This document shows positions 20,068 to 29,527 of a stretch of 64,000 nucleotides of DNA, piece after piece (the first letter of the stretch is position 1; each line of letters opens with the position of its first letter). A model generated the notes under the pieces. That model was not told the DNA's origin. It was given only the letters and a program-made list of their open reading frames with translations, and did not search any database. Position numbers and translations under genes: made by a program. The DNA is from an uncultured Flavobacteriales bacterium (lineage in GTDB: Bacteria; Bacteroidota; Bacteroidia; Flavobacteriales_G; Salibacteraceae), in NCBI GenBank assembly GCA_943788725.1, contig CALSRJ010000003.1, positions 62,001-126,000 on the forward strand, written 5' to 3'.

Positions 20068-20928
20068 ATGATTTTCGTTATCCGCCCGAAGCAAGCACCC
20101 CAAATCTTGTTGTCGCTCGGATTGGTTATTGGAATGGCGTTTCAAGTAAAGGCACAGTTTAAACCCTCCCCAAATAATCCTTTGGACGGCCGACCTGCTC
20201 CTAGACAAAGCGTTCGACCGAACGACATGCTATGGATGCGTACCGTATGGCGCAGGGTCGATTTGAGGCAGAAGATGAATCAAACCATGTATTTTCCAGA
20301 AGACCCATCCCAGGGGCGAAAGTCCCTGTACCAATTCATGTTGGATGGATTGCTCCAAGAACAAACGTTGACGGCTTATTCTGTAGGTCCGCTCGGCATG
20401 GATGATATGTTCTCCACTCCTTTGGGAAAGGATGAAGTACTCGCTGTTGTCCGTAAGCTTGATACAGTGCTTTCCATCGATCCTTTTACGCTCGAAGAAG
20501 GCTACGTTTCCATTCCTACATGGATTGAGTCAGAAGACATCGTCGCCTTTGATATCAAAGAACGATGGTACATAGATGCGCAACACGCAACCATGAAGGT
20601 CGGAATCGTGGGAATAGCTCCAGTAGCCATGGTCATAGATCTGGAAACGGGTGAATACCGGGGAACTAAAAGATTGTTTTGGGTCAACTATGATGAGGCT
20701 CGCTCTGCCATGGCTACCTGGCCAGTATTCGTACGTTCTAATGACCTGCAATACATCTCTTATGATGACTTCTTTGTCCAACGCAGGTTCGATGGAACCA
20801 TCACCAAGGTGTCGAATGTGTACGACCGAGCTTTTGTAGAATACCTAGGGCCGGAGGACGCCCTTTATCAAGCGCGTCAGGAGCACGAAAAGATCAGGGA
20901 GCTAGAGTTGGATATGTGGAACTTCTGA
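20068..20928 (+). CDS. gldO: GldN paralogue (GldO-like)
   Basis: 286 residues. The ATG at 20068 gives a signal peptide that ends near FQVKAQ; an earlier ATG at 20011 would lie inside the terminator. It is collinear with GldN: MLWMRTVWRRVDLRQKMNQT, MYFPEDPSQGRKSLYQF, PLGMDDMF, KERWYIDAQHATMKVGIVGI, TGEYRGTKRLFWVNYDEAR and VSNVYDRAFVEY. Flavobacterium johnsoniae also has a gldO just after gldN with partly redundant function; this looks like the same arrangement. It ends 4 bp from the convergent rfbB. Confidence 0.85.
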   Translation: MIFVIRPKQAPQILLSLGLVIGMAFQVKAQFKPSPNNPLDGRPAPRQSVRPNDMLWMRTVWRRVDLRQKMNQTMYFPEDPSQGRKSLYQFMLDGLLQEQTLTAYSVGPLGMDDMFSTPLGKDEVLAVVRKLDTVLSIDPFTLEEGYVSIPTWIESEDIVAFDIKERWYIDAQHATMKVGIVGIAPVAMVIDLETGEYRGTKRLFWVNYDEARSAMATWPVFVRSNDLQYISYDDFFVQRRFDGTITKVSNVYDRAFVEYLGPEDALYQARQEHEKIRELELDMWNF

Positions 20929-20932
20929 GGGT

Positions 20933-21994
20933 TCAGCGATTAGTATATTGCTGCTCGTAGTACTCCTGATACGCTCCTGTGCGCACACGTTCGATCCATT
21001 CAGGATTCGATAGGTACCAGTCGATCGTCTTGGTCAGCCCTTCTTCGAAGGTCATGGACGGTGACCAGCCTAAGGTATCTTTGATCTTGGTGCAATCGAT
21101 GGCATACCTGAAATCATGTCCCGCGCGGTCTTTGACGTAAGTGATGAGGGCATCGCTCTCACCAGCGGGTCGACCCAGCTTTTGATCCATCTGGGTGCAG
21201 AGAAGATTGATCAATGCAATGTTGCTCCACTCATTTTCTCCACCGATGTTGTATGTCTCGCCGAGCTTGCCTTCATGGAAAATAAGATCAATGGCTTCGG
21301 CGTGATCCTCAACGTATAACCAGTCGCGTACATTCTCACCTTTTCCGTAAACGGGGAGCGGTTTCTTCTCTACGATGTTGCTGATGAATAAAGGAATCAA
21401 CTTCTCTGGAAATTGGTGGGGACCGTAGTTGTTGCTGCAGTTAGATAGCACAACCGGAAGGCCATACGTATGTCCAAATGCCCGTACCAAGTGGTCAGAG
21501 CTTGCCTTGGAGGCGGAATAGGGACTTTTTGGATCGTAGGAGGTCTCCTCTGTAAAGAATCCTTCATCACCCAGCGATCCGTAGACCTCGTCCGTTGAGA
21601 CATGGTAGAATCGCTTTCCTTCGAGGACATCTCCCCAAGCCACTCGAGCACATTGAAGCAAGTTCGCCGTGCCTACAACGTTGGTGTTGATGAAGGCCAG
21701 TGGATCAAGAATAGAGCGGTCCACGTGCGATTCTGCCGCTAAATGAATGATGCTGTCAACGTTATACTGACTAAAAACGCGCCCGACTTCCTTAGCATCA
21801 CATATGTCTACCTTCTCAAAAACGTAGTTAGCCGAGGATTCAATATCGGTGAGATTTTCGAGGTTGCCGGCATACGTCAGAAGATCTAAGTTGATGATCC
21901 GATAGTTTGGGTAGCTCGAAACAAGTCGGCGAACAACATGAGAGCCGATGAAGCCAGCTCCTCCGGTGACGATGATGTTTTTTTCAAATGCCAT
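20933..21994 (-). CDS. rfbB: dTDP-glucose 4,6-dehydratase
   Basis: 353 residues. The enzyme makes dTDP-4-keto-6-deoxyglucose from dTDP-glucose for deoxysugar synthesis. Extended SDR fold: TGGAGFIGSH (NAD binding), STDEVYGSLG, and the catalytic YSASKASSDHLV. NCSNNYGPHQFPEKLIPLFI and WLYVEDHAEAIDLI are typical of RmlB. It is the last gene of the nucleotide-sugar operon and touches the preceding gene. No rmlA, rmlC or rmlD lies in the window. Confidence 0.93.
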   Translation of the reverse strand: MAFEKNIIVTGGAGFIGSHVVRRLVSSYPNYRIINLDLLTYAGNLENLTDIESSANYVFEKVDICDAKEVGRVFSQYNVDSIIHLAAESHVDRSILDPLAFINTNVVGTANLLQCARVAWGDVLEGKRFYHVSTDEVYGSLGDEGFFTEETSYDPKSPYSASKASSDHLVRAFGHTYGLPVVLSNCSNNYGPHQFPEKLIPLFISNIVEKKPLPVYGKGENVRDWLYVEDHAEAIDLIFHEGKLGETYNIGGENEWSNIALINLLCTQMDQKLGRPAGESDALITYVKDRAGHDFRYAIDCTKIKDTLGWSPSMTFEEGLTKTIDWYLSNPEWIERVRTGAYQEYYEQQYTNR

Positions 21995-23296
21995 TAAAGA
22001 CTCCAGTAAATCAATTCGTTGATCTTTCCTTTGAAGATGCCTTTCACATCCACGAAAATACCCTTGTCATCCGTCATCATTTTGCGAAAATCTGACTCTT
22101 GCATTTTTTCGTATTCATCGTGGTTTACGGCAACGATGATGGCATCATACGCGCCTTCTTTAATCTCCGAAAGGCCAAAGCCGTACTCGTGCTCTAATTC
22201 AGCACTGTCAGCATAAGGATCGGCAACTTCCACATCTACCATGAAAGAACGAAGTTCCTTGATGACGTCCGCAACTTTCGAGTTTCGGATATCGCTTACG
22301 TTTTCTTTGAAGGTGGCTCCCATCACTAAGACCTTGGCTCCTGCAACATTCTTGCCTTGGGCAAGGATCTTTTTCACCGTTGTCTTAGCAACGTAGAATC
22401 CCATGCTATCGTTGACATAGCGACCAGAGTTGATGATACGCGCGTGGTACCCCCAATTTTTCCGCCTTATAGGTCAAATAATAAGGGTCTACTCCAATGC
22501 AATGTCCCCCCACTAACCCAGGGAAGAATTTGAGGAAGTTCCACTTGGTGCCCGCAGCTTCAAGGACCTCGAATGTATTGATACCGATGCGGTTGAAGAT
22601 GATAGAAAGCTCATTCATCAAGGCAATGTTCACGTCACGCTGGGTATTCTCAATGATCTTGGCGGCTTCAGCCACCTTGATGCTGGATGCTTTATGCACA
22701 CCAGGTTCAACGATGATCTTGTACACATCGGAGATGATGTCTAGAGATTCTTCATCACATCCAGAAACTACCTTCAGAATCTTCGTGATGGTGTGTTCCT
22801 TGTCTCCTGGGTTGATTCGCTCTGGGGAATAGCCAACCTTGAAATCACTGATGAACTTCAATCCTGATTTTTCTTCCAGCACGGGTACGCAATCTTCTTC
22901 CGTACATCCAGGGTAAACCGTTGATTCGTATACGACGTAGTCGCCCTTTTTCAAGACAGCACCCACCGTATTAGAAGCACCGATAAGCGGCCTAAGGTCA
23001 GGCGTATTGTGCGCATCAATGGGGGTTGGAACTGCGACGATGAAAAAATTCACATCCTTCAGGTCTTCTGTTTTTGCAGTGAAGGTGATGTCGCTGTCTG
23101 CGAAATCAGAGGCTTCCAATTCATCGCTTGGATCCACGTGATTCTTCATCATCTCAACACGCTCTGCATTGATGTCGAATCCAACAACCGCTACTTTTTT
23201 CGCGAAGGCCAGGGCGATGGGCAGGCCAACGTAACCAAGACCGATCACGCCGATCTTCCCTTCTTTCTTCAGAATCTGCTCGTACAAATTGCTCAT
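21994..23296 (-). pseudogene. UDP-HexNAc 6-dehydrogenase (WbpA/TviB type), frameshifted
   Basis: The N-terminal part (23296 to 22406) and C-terminal part (22404 to 21994) belong to one gene of about 433 residues. The break is at the C5 run 22450-22454: removing one base joins TYKAEKLG to [20 protein letters not shown]. The frame otherwise is intact: [19 protein letters not shown] motif, [13 protein letters not shown], and the catalytic Cys in [12 protein letters not shown]. Such enzymes oxidise UDP-GlcNAc to the uronic acid, the first step toward di-amino uronates. A homopolymer error in the assembly is as likely as a true mutation. Confidence 0.85.
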
Positions 23297-23306
23297 ATCT
23301 ATTTTC

Positions 23307-23888
23307 TTACGCTTCTATTTTTGTGACCCGTCCATTGTCGAGTCGATATTTTTCATTGGATTCAGGACAGATGGAGATCCCAGCTTCGTCAAAATGAAGA
23401 CGATGGCCGTGGGTGCTCATCCAACCGATTTGCTTTGCCGGATTGCCAACAACGAGGGCAAAGGCTAAAACCTCCTTGGTCACCACTGCCCCTGCGCCTA
23501 TAAACGCATATTCTCCGATGTCATGACCGCAAACGATCGTAGCATTTGCGCCAATTGAAGCTCCTTTTTTTACAACCGTGCGGGTGTATTGACCGCGTCG
23601 GTTCACGCCGCTCCTAGGGTTGACAACATTGGTAAATACCATGCTCGGGCCCAGGAATACATCATCCTCACAAATCACACCTGTATACACCGAGACATTG
23701 TTTTGGATCTTTACGTTCTTACCCAATACTACGTTGGGTGAGATCACGCAATTTTGGCCGATGTTGCACGCCTCTCCAATCACGCAATCAGGCATGATGT
23801 GACTGAAGTGCCAGACCTTGGTACCTTCTCCGATGTTGCATCCTTCATCGATCACTGCTGTTTCATGTGCGTAGTACGACTGGCTCAT
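23307..23888 (-). CDS. Left-handed beta-helix acetyltransferase (WbpD/WlbB type)
   Basis: 193 residues. Hexapeptide repeats run from about residue 15 to 145 ([24 protein letters not shown]-type). [13 protein letters not shown] and [10 protein letters not shown] are typical of UDP-2-acetamido-3-amino-2,3-dideoxyglucuronate N-acetyltransferases. The product would be a UDP-diacetamido-uronic acid for surface polysaccharide. It overlaps the UDP-glucuronate decarboxylase gene by four bases and is followed after 10 bp by the frameshifted dehydrogenase. Substrate assignment rests on motif and context. Confidence 0.85.
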   Translation of the reverse strand: MSQSYYAHETAVIDEGCNIGEGTKVWHFSHIMPDCVIGEACNIGQNCVISPNVVLGKNVKIQNNVSVYTGVICEDDVFLGPSMVFTNVVNPRSGVNRRGQYTRTVVKKGASIGANATIVCGHDIGEYAFIGAGAVVTKEVLAFALVVGNPAKQIGWMSTHGHRLHFDEAGISICPESNEKYRLDNGRVTKIEA

Positions 23889-24868
23889 CTGAAGTAGGCT
23901 TCGAAATTCTTATGCTCGTTCTTGTACAGCTCATCCTTCGAAAGGCTTTTGAAGTAATCGAACGTGATACTCAATCCTTCTGCGCGATGCACCTTAGGCT
24001 CCCATTTTAAAATGTCTCTTGCCTTGGTAATGTCTGGTTGACGTTGCTCAGGGTCGCCTTCTGGTAAATCCATGTGAACTACCTTTTGGGTCGTGCCCGT
24101 TAATTTGATGATCTCTTGAGCGAAATCTTTGATGGTAATCTCGTCGGGATTGCCAATGTTCATCGGCATGGAATAGTCGCTCAGCAGCAAACGGTAAATG
24201 CCCTCGATCAGGTCATCTACATAACAGAAAGAACGCGTTTGACTGCCGTCTCCAAAAATGGTGAGGTCTTCACCTCGAAGTGCTTGACCGATGAAGGCGG
24301 GCAATACCCGTCCGTCGTTTAGCCTCATCCGTGGACCATAAGTGTTAAAGATGCGGACGATTCTAGTTTCGAGGTTGTGAATGCGCTGGTAGGCCATGGT
24401 CAACGCTTCCTGAAATCGCTTGGCCTCGTCGTAAACGCCTCTTGGACCCACTGGATTCACATTGCCCCAATATTCCTCCGTTTGGGGATGTACCTGTGGG
24501 TTTCCGTATACTTCAGAGGTGGAGGCTACCAATATCCTAGATCGCTTAGCACGCGCTAATCCGAGCAGGTTGTGCGTTCCAAGCGAACTCACTTTCAAGG
24601 TTTGAATGGGAATCTTCAGGTAGTCAATCGGGCTCGCAGGCGAAGCAAAGTGAAGGATGTAGTCTAATTCGCCCGGTACGTGCACAAACGAACTCACATC
24701 ATGGTTGTAGAACGTGAAATGTTCGTTGGAGAAGAGATGCTGAATGTTCTTCAGGTCTCCAGTGATAAGATTGTCCATCCCGATCACTTTGTACCCTTCT
24801 ACAATGAATCTGTCGCAGAGATGGGATCCTAGAAATCCAGCTGCACCTGTTATCAGAACACTTTTCAT
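23885..24868 (-). CDS. UDP-glucuronate decarboxylase (UDP-xylose synthase type)
   Basis: 327 residues, extended [16 protein letters not shown] binds [18 protein letters not shown] is a strong UXS signature, [14 protein letters not shown] contains the active-site Ser/Thr region and [11 protein letters not shown] the catalytic Tyr-Lys. [15 protein letters not shown] and [12 protein letters not shown] follow. It converts UDP-glucuronate into UDP-xylose. Its substrate can be made by the UDP-glucose dehydrogenase encoded 4 bp upstream, so the two form a coupled pair. Confidence 0.92.
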   Translation of the reverse strand: MKSVLITGAAGFLGSHLCDRFIVEGYKVIGMDNLITGDLKNIQHLFSNEHFTFYNHDVSSFVHVPGELDYILHFASPASPIDYLKIPIQTLKVSSLGTHNLLGLARAKRSRILVASTSEVYGNPQVHPQTEEYWGNVNPVGPRGVYDEAKRFQEALTMAYQRIHNLETRIVRIFNTYGPRMRLNDGRVLPAFIGQALRGEDLTIFGDGSQTRSFCYVDDLIEGIYRLLLSDYSMPMNIGNPDEITIKDFAQEIIKLTGTTQKVVHMDLPEGDPEQRQPDITKARDILKWEPKVHRAEGLSITFDYFKSLSKDELYKNEHKNFEAYFR

Positions 24869-24872
24869 CGTC

Positions 24873-26189
24873 TTACTTATTGCTTACGGTTTCACGGCCG
24901 ATGCTCTTGTAATGGTATCCACGCTCGCGCATCTTGGCTGGAGCGTAAAGGTTTCTTCCATCAAAGATGGTCTTCTCTTTCAAACGGCTATCTAATTCAC
25001 GGAAATCCGGCGTTCGGAAAACAGACCATTCGGTACAAATGATCAAGGCATCTGCTCCGTCAAGGGTCTCGTACTCATTGCTCGCATACTGAATGCTCTC
25101 GCCGATCTTGTGTTGGACGTTGCTCATCGCTTCAGGATCATACGCCTTAACGGTGGCTCCGAGCTTGGTGAGCATTTCAATGATGTACAAAGCGGGTGCT
25201 TCACGAATGTCATCTGTGTCTGGCTTGAACGCTAGTCCCCACATCGCAAAGTGCTTTCCTTTCAGATCGCCACCGTAGTAATCGACAATGGAAGGAAGCA
25301 GAACGGTTTTTTGATTTTCGTTCACGCGCATAACCGACTCGAGGATTTCGAGGTTGTACCCGTATTCCTTAGCGGTTTTTACAATGGCCTGCACATCTTT
25401 TGGGAAACAGCTTCCTCCGTAACCGATTCCGGGAAAGAGGAAGCGATTTCCAATGCGTGAATCTGAACCAATGCCAATGCGCACCTTATCTACGTCTGCC
25501 CCAACGCGTTCGCAGAGGTTGGCGATTTCATTCATGAAAGAGATCTTGGTTGCCAAAAAGGCATTGGCCGCATACTTGGTCATTTCTGCGGATTTCTCAT
25601 CCATGAACAAGATGGGGTTGCCTTGACGTACAAACGGCTTAAAAAGCTCGTCAAGTACCTGCTGTGCCCGATTTGACTCCGTCCCGATCACAACGCGATC
25701 CGGCTTCATGAAATCATCTACGGCAAAGCCTTCACGTAAAAACTCTGGGTTGGAAACCACATCGAATTCACCTGCGTAATTCGCAGATACTGCAGCCTGA
25801 ACGCGATCTGCGGTTCCGACTGGTACCGTACTCTTATCAATGATGATGGTGTAGTCTTGAATCATCTTTCCAAGGTCTTCCGCGACTTTGAGGATGAATT
25901 GCAAGTCCGCAGAACCGTCTGCACCTGGGGGTGTCGGCAGCGCAAGGAAAATCACGTTGGCGTGATCTACGGCGTCTTGCAGCACAGTGCTAAAGGACAA
26001 GCGCTTTTGCTTAATGTTCCGTTCAAAGAGATTGTCAAGGTGGGGTTCATAAATGGGAATGATGCCGTTGCGCATCTTTTCCACCTTCGCTTCGTCGATG
26101 TCTATGCAAACCACATGGTTTCCCATTTCAGCCAGGCATGTGCCCGTTACAAGTCCAACGTATCCAGTTCCTACTACAGCAATATTCAT
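24873..26189 (-). CDS. ugd: UDP-glucose 6-dehydrogenase
   Basis: 438 residues. [18 protein letters not shown] is the NAD motif; [26 protein letters not shown] and the catalytic Cys in [13 protein letters not shown] are all intact, as is [15 protein letters not shown] in the C-terminal domain. It oxidises UDP-glucose to UDP-glucuronate. It overlaps the upstream aminotransferase gene by four bases and stands 4 bp before the decarboxylase, which uses its product. Confidence 0.95.
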   Translation of the reverse strand: MNIAVVGTGYVGLVTGTCLAEMGNHVVCIDIDEAKVEKMRNGIIPIYEPHLDNLFERNIKQKRLSFSTVLQDAVDHANVIFLALPTPPGADGSADLQFILKVAEDLGKMIQDYTIIIDKSTVPVGTADRVQAAVSANYAGEFDVVSNPEFLREGFAVDDFMKPDRVVIGTESNRAQQVLDELFKPFVRQGNPILFMDEKSAEMTKYAANAFLATKISFMNEIANLCERVGADVDKVRIGIGSDSRIGNRFLFPGIGYGGSCFPKDVQAIVKTAKEYGYNLEILESVMRVNENQKTVLLPSIVDYYGGDLKGKHFAMWGLAFKPDTDDIREAPALYIIEMLTKLGATVKAYDPEAMSNVQHKIGESIQYASNEYETLDGADALIICTEWSVFRTPDFRELDSRLKEKTIFDGRNLYAPAKMRERGYHYKSIGRETVSNK

Positions 26190-27316
26190 CCGTTGATAAA
26201 GCTTTTGATGTGTGTTGTGATATGATTGAGCTGCTCCTCGCTGAGTTCTGTGTGAATCGGCAATGAAATTACCTGTCGCGTCAAGTCTTCTGTCCTTGGC
26301 ATATCGCCCTCTTTCATTCCGTATTGGGTATATCCCTTCTGCAAGTGAACCGGCACCGGATAGTAGATGTTTGCGGGAATGCCATTCTCCTGGAGGTAGC
26401 TAAGCAAAGCGTCGCGATCAACCCCTTTCAGCTTCATCGTATACTGATGAAAACCGTGGTCGGAGTATGGAGCTCGATAAGGTGTGGTGATGGCTTCTAC
26501 GTCTGCAAATGCGCTGTCGTAATAGGCAGCAGCTTCTCGACGAGCATGGGTGTATTTATTCAAATGACGCAATTTGATGCGCAGCACCGCCGCCTGAATG
26601 GAATCCAGTCGTGAGTTGCATCCGATCTCATCGTGGTAATACCTCACGCGCTGGCCATGATTCGCCATCATGCGGAGTTTATTCGCTAAGGTGTCGTCAT
26701 TGGTCATGATGGCTCCTCCGTCTCCATAGCAGCCTAAATTCTTGGATGGAAAGAAGGAAGTAGTTCCAATATCGCCAATGCATCCTGCCATCTTCGTCGT
26801 TCCGTCATTCGAATGAAAAGAGCTTCCTATTGCCTGTGCCGTATCTTCAATCACACGCAAGTTGTTCTCCTTGGCAAAGGCCATTACCTCATCCATTTGG
26901 GCGCATTGACCGTAAAGGTGAACGGGAATGATTGCCTTGGTTTTGGAAGAAAGCTTTGTTTTAGCATCTGCAATGTCAATGGTGAAGGTGTCTTCATCTA
27001 CCTCCACAAATACAGGCTTCAGTTGCAGCAAGGCAATTACCTCGGCAGTAGCGATGTAGGTGAAACTCGGCGTGAGGATTTCGTCTCCAGGTTGCATGCC
27101 CAATGCCATCAATGCAATCTGAAGTGCATCGGTTCCATTGGCGCAAGGAATCACGTGTTTGACGCCTAGGTAGGACTCAAGGTCTGAGGCAAAGGCTTTC
27201 ACTTCTGGACCGTTGATGAATGCGGTGCTTTCGATGACATCGATTACCGCTTTATCAATCTCTTCTTTGATCTTCAGATACTGCGTGTGCAGATCAACTA
27301 ATTGGATGGGCTTCAT
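26186..27316 (-). CDS. DegT/DnrJ/EryC1/StrS aminotransferase (WbpE-like)
   Basis: 376 residues. PLP-dependent sugar aminotransferase. It shows PCANGTDALQIALMALG, the PIHLYGQ-type PVHLYGQCAQMDEV, EDTAQAIGS and the PLP-lysine motif TSFFPSKNLGCYGDGGAIMT. With the dehydrogenase and acetyltransferase downstream it fits the WbpE step, which transfers an amino group to a 3-keto uronic acid. It is the first gene of the minus-strand operon. The keto-forming oxidoreductase WbpB is not seen here. Confidence 0.9.
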   Translation of the reverse strand: MKPIQLVDLHTQYLKIKEEIDKAVIDVIESTAFINGPEVKAFASDLESYLGVKHVIPCANGTDALQIALMALGMQPGDEILTPSFTYIATAEVIALLQLKPVFVEVDEDTFTIDIADAKTKLSSKTKAIIPVHLYGQCAQMDEVMAFAKENNLRVIEDTAQAIGSSFHSNDGTTKMAGCIGDIGTTSFFPSKNLGCYGDGGAIMTNDDTLANKLRMMANHGQRVRYYHDEIGCNSRLDSIQAAVLRIKLRHLNKYTHARREAAAYYDSAFADVEAITTPYRAPYSDHGFHQYTMKLKGVDRDALLSYLQENGIPANIYYPVPVHLQKGYTQYGMKEGDMPRTEDLTRQVISLPIHTELSEEQLNHITTHIKSFING

Positions 27317-27438
27317 TCACTTAAAAATGGGGTGCGAAGATACTCTTTTCGTCGGCTCTTTTTAGCCGCATACTAGTTGGTATGAGTACAAAGCTTGGTG
27401 CTAGAACTTCCGGTGGCTGGCTTTCGTATTTTTGTGCT

Positions 27439-28191
27439 GTGAAAAGATCGCTTTTATGCATTGCACTGCTCTTCTTTGGACTCACGTCTGCCGCACAGAA
27501 GACCATCCAGGATACTACGATCCAGTTCTTTGCCATTGGTGGAGAAATTGGCTTCCATCAGCCGTTTGGTGACCTACATCAGCGCTTCGGTTCCGGCGGA
27601 ATTACGGGAGGCTCATTCATGTATAAATTCAGGACCAACTGGACGATTGAAGGGAATGTGGGGTTCTTTTTTGGCAATCAAGTAAAGGAAGATTCCATTT
27701 TGAACAATCTCCAAATGGAAAATCAGAATTTTATCGGACGCGATGGAAATCCGGTTGATGTGTTCTTGTATGAGCGGGGGTTTGTGTCCACCGTTCGCGT
27801 TGGTAAGATATTCCCGATTGTCGGTCCGAATCCAAATTGCGGGGTGCATTTAGCTTTGGGGGGAGGGGTGATGCAACATAAAATTCGGATCCAACCCGAG
27901 TTCGAAACACTTCCCCAATTAGAAGGCGCTTACAAAAAGGGATATGACCGATTGACCAATGGGCTGTGCTTGAGTCAGTCATTGGGATACCAGCATTTTG
28001 GAAATTTTCGCTTCGTGAACTTTTACGTCGGCGTGGAGGTCTATGAAGGATTCACCCAGAACCGAAGGACGCTCAATTTTGACACCCAGATGCGTGATAC
28101 CCAGGAGCGGATGGACATCATCGGGACCTTCGTTGTCCGGTGGTATTTCCCCATCTACAGGCGCCAGGCAAGGGACTACTACTTCTATTGA
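27439..28191 (+). CDS. Outer-membrane beta-barrel protein, unknown function
   Basis: About 250 residues with a GTG start at 27439, which gives a good signal peptide (KRSLLCIALLFFGLTSAAQK). An ATG at 27382 would add 19 unlikely residues. The body alternates short beta-strands with turns (IGGEIGFHQPFGDLHQRFG, GGSFMYKFRTNWTIEGNVGFFFG) and ends in aromatic strands (VVRWYFPIYRRQARDYYFY), as outer-membrane barrels do. An exact TATTTTTG box lies just upstream (27427-27434). waaA follows after 15 bp, so a role around lipopolysaccharide or envelope is possible but not shown. Confidence 0.7.
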   Translation: MKRSLLCIALLFFGLTSAAQKTIQDTTIQFFAIGGEIGFHQPFGDLHQRFGSGGITGGSFMYKFRTNWTIEGNVGFFFGNQVKEDSILNNLQMENQNFIGRDGNPVDVFLYERGFVSTVRVGKIFPIVGPNPNCGVHLALGGGVMQHKIRIQPEFETLPQLEGAYKKGYDRLTNGLCLSQSLGYQHFGNFRFVNFYVGVEVYEGFTQNRRTLNFDTQMRDTQERMDIIGTFVVRWYFPIYRRQARDYYFY

Positions 28192-28206
28192 TTTAATTTC
28201 GCGCGG

Positions 28207-29451
28207 ATGCTGTTGCTCTACACGTTCGTCACCCGGGTCTTTCTGGGCCTTGCTCCGCTTTTCAAGTGGACAAGCCCAAAGTTTGCGAAATGGGTAGCTA
28301 CAAGAGGGCAATGGAAGGAGGATACCCAGTCCTTCAAAAAAACAGGTAAAGTCGTTTGGTTTCACTGCGCGTCAGTAGGTGAGTTTGAGCAAGCGCGACC
28401 CTTGATTGAGGGGATGAAGAAGGAGAATGAAAGTGTCCAAGTAATTGTCACCTTCTTTTCTAGCAGTGGCTACGAAGTCCGAAAGGATTATGCGTTGGCG
28501 GATGTAGTCACCTATTTGCCGGCCGATCTTCCAGGACGTATACAGGACTTCATCGAATGTGTTCAGCCGGACTTGGTCGTTTTCGTGAAGTATGAGTTTT
28601 GGTTCAATACCATGGAGCAATTGCACAAAAAAAGTATTCCCATGATCCTTGTATCTGCTTACCTTACGGATAGGCATTGGACAACACAGTGGCCCGGAAT
28701 CTACCTCGGACGGCGACTGAATCAATTCACGCGCATATTCGCCCAAGATGAAGCTACTGTTAAACGCCTAGAGCGTATTGGAATATTCGACGCAGTAGCG
28801 GTGGGTGATACCAGGGTGGATCGGGTGATTTACAACGCTGAACAAGGCTTCGATTTACAAGGAATAGAAACTTTCAAAGGCGACAACCAGTTGTTGGTTA
28901 TCGGTAGCAATTGGCCTTCAGACGACGGTGTAATCTTGAATGTTGTCAAGGCACGAAGCGACCTGAAGCTGATTGTGGCACCCCACGAAGTCAATGCAGC
29001 CCAATTGGCTGTTTGGAAGCGTCATTTTGGAAGTACGTTGGTCAAGTTTAGCGATATCGAACAGACCCCCGGTTGGGAGAAAGCCACCGTTATCTACGTT
29101 GACCGAATTGGGCTATTGTCGAAACTCTATCGCCTCGGAGATGCAGCGTACATTGGTGGAGGTTTTGGTAAGGCAGTTCACAATACCCTCGAAGCTTCGG
29201 TTTATGGAATTCCAGTGTTTTTTGGACCAAAGAATCAACGTTTTCAGGAGGTACAAGAATTAAAGGTCCTGGGTGCAGGACTTGAAATTGATTCTGAGGA
29301 GTCTTTTCGCAATTCATTAGTGAAAGCGTTGGATGATGCCGGATTTAGAAAAAGGGTGAAAGAAGCTACAGAGCATTATTTTGAAAGGCAGCGTGGCGCG
29401 TCCACTGCTATATTGAGCTGGGTCAATGATTGCATACAAGATCGGGATTAA
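28207..29451 (+). CDS. waaA: 3-deoxy-D-manno-octulosonic acid transferase
   Basis: 414 residues. It transfers Kdo to lipid A. The N-terminal membrane anchor (LLLYTFVTRVFLGLAPLF) is followed by the GT30 marks WFHCASVGEFEQARPL, VTFFSSSGYEVR, YEFWFN, LVSAYLTDRHW and, in the C-terminal domain, GDTRVDRV, VIGSNWPSDD, DRIGLLSKLYRLGDAAYIGGGFG and HNTLEA. All are intact. A barrel protein gene lies directly upstream. Confidence 0.95.
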   Translation: MLLLYTFVTRVFLGLAPLFKWTSPKFAKWVATRGQWKEDTQSFKKTGKVVWFHCASVGEFEQARPLIEGMKKENESVQVIVTFFSSSGYEVRKDYALADVVTYLPADLPGRIQDFIECVQPDLVVFVKYEFWFNTMEQLHKKSIPMILVSAYLTDRHWTTQWPGIYLGRRLNQFTRIFAQDEATVKRLERIGIFDAVAVGDTRVDRVIYNAEQGFDLQGIETFKGDNQLLVIGSNWPSDDGVILNVVKARSDLKLIVAPHEVNAAQLAVWKRHFGSTLVKFSDIEQTPGWEKATVIYVDRIGLLSKLYRLGDAAYIGGGFGKAVHNTLEASVYGIPVFFGPKNQRFQEVQELKVLGAGLEIDSEESFRNSLVKALDDAGFRKRVKEATEHYFERQRGASTAILSWVNDCIQDRD

Positions 29452-29527
29452 GATGCTTTCCACACGGGTTAAATGCACTAACTTCGTCGTCATCTAACCC
29501 AACGCCACCACCATGAGCAAATAGTCT

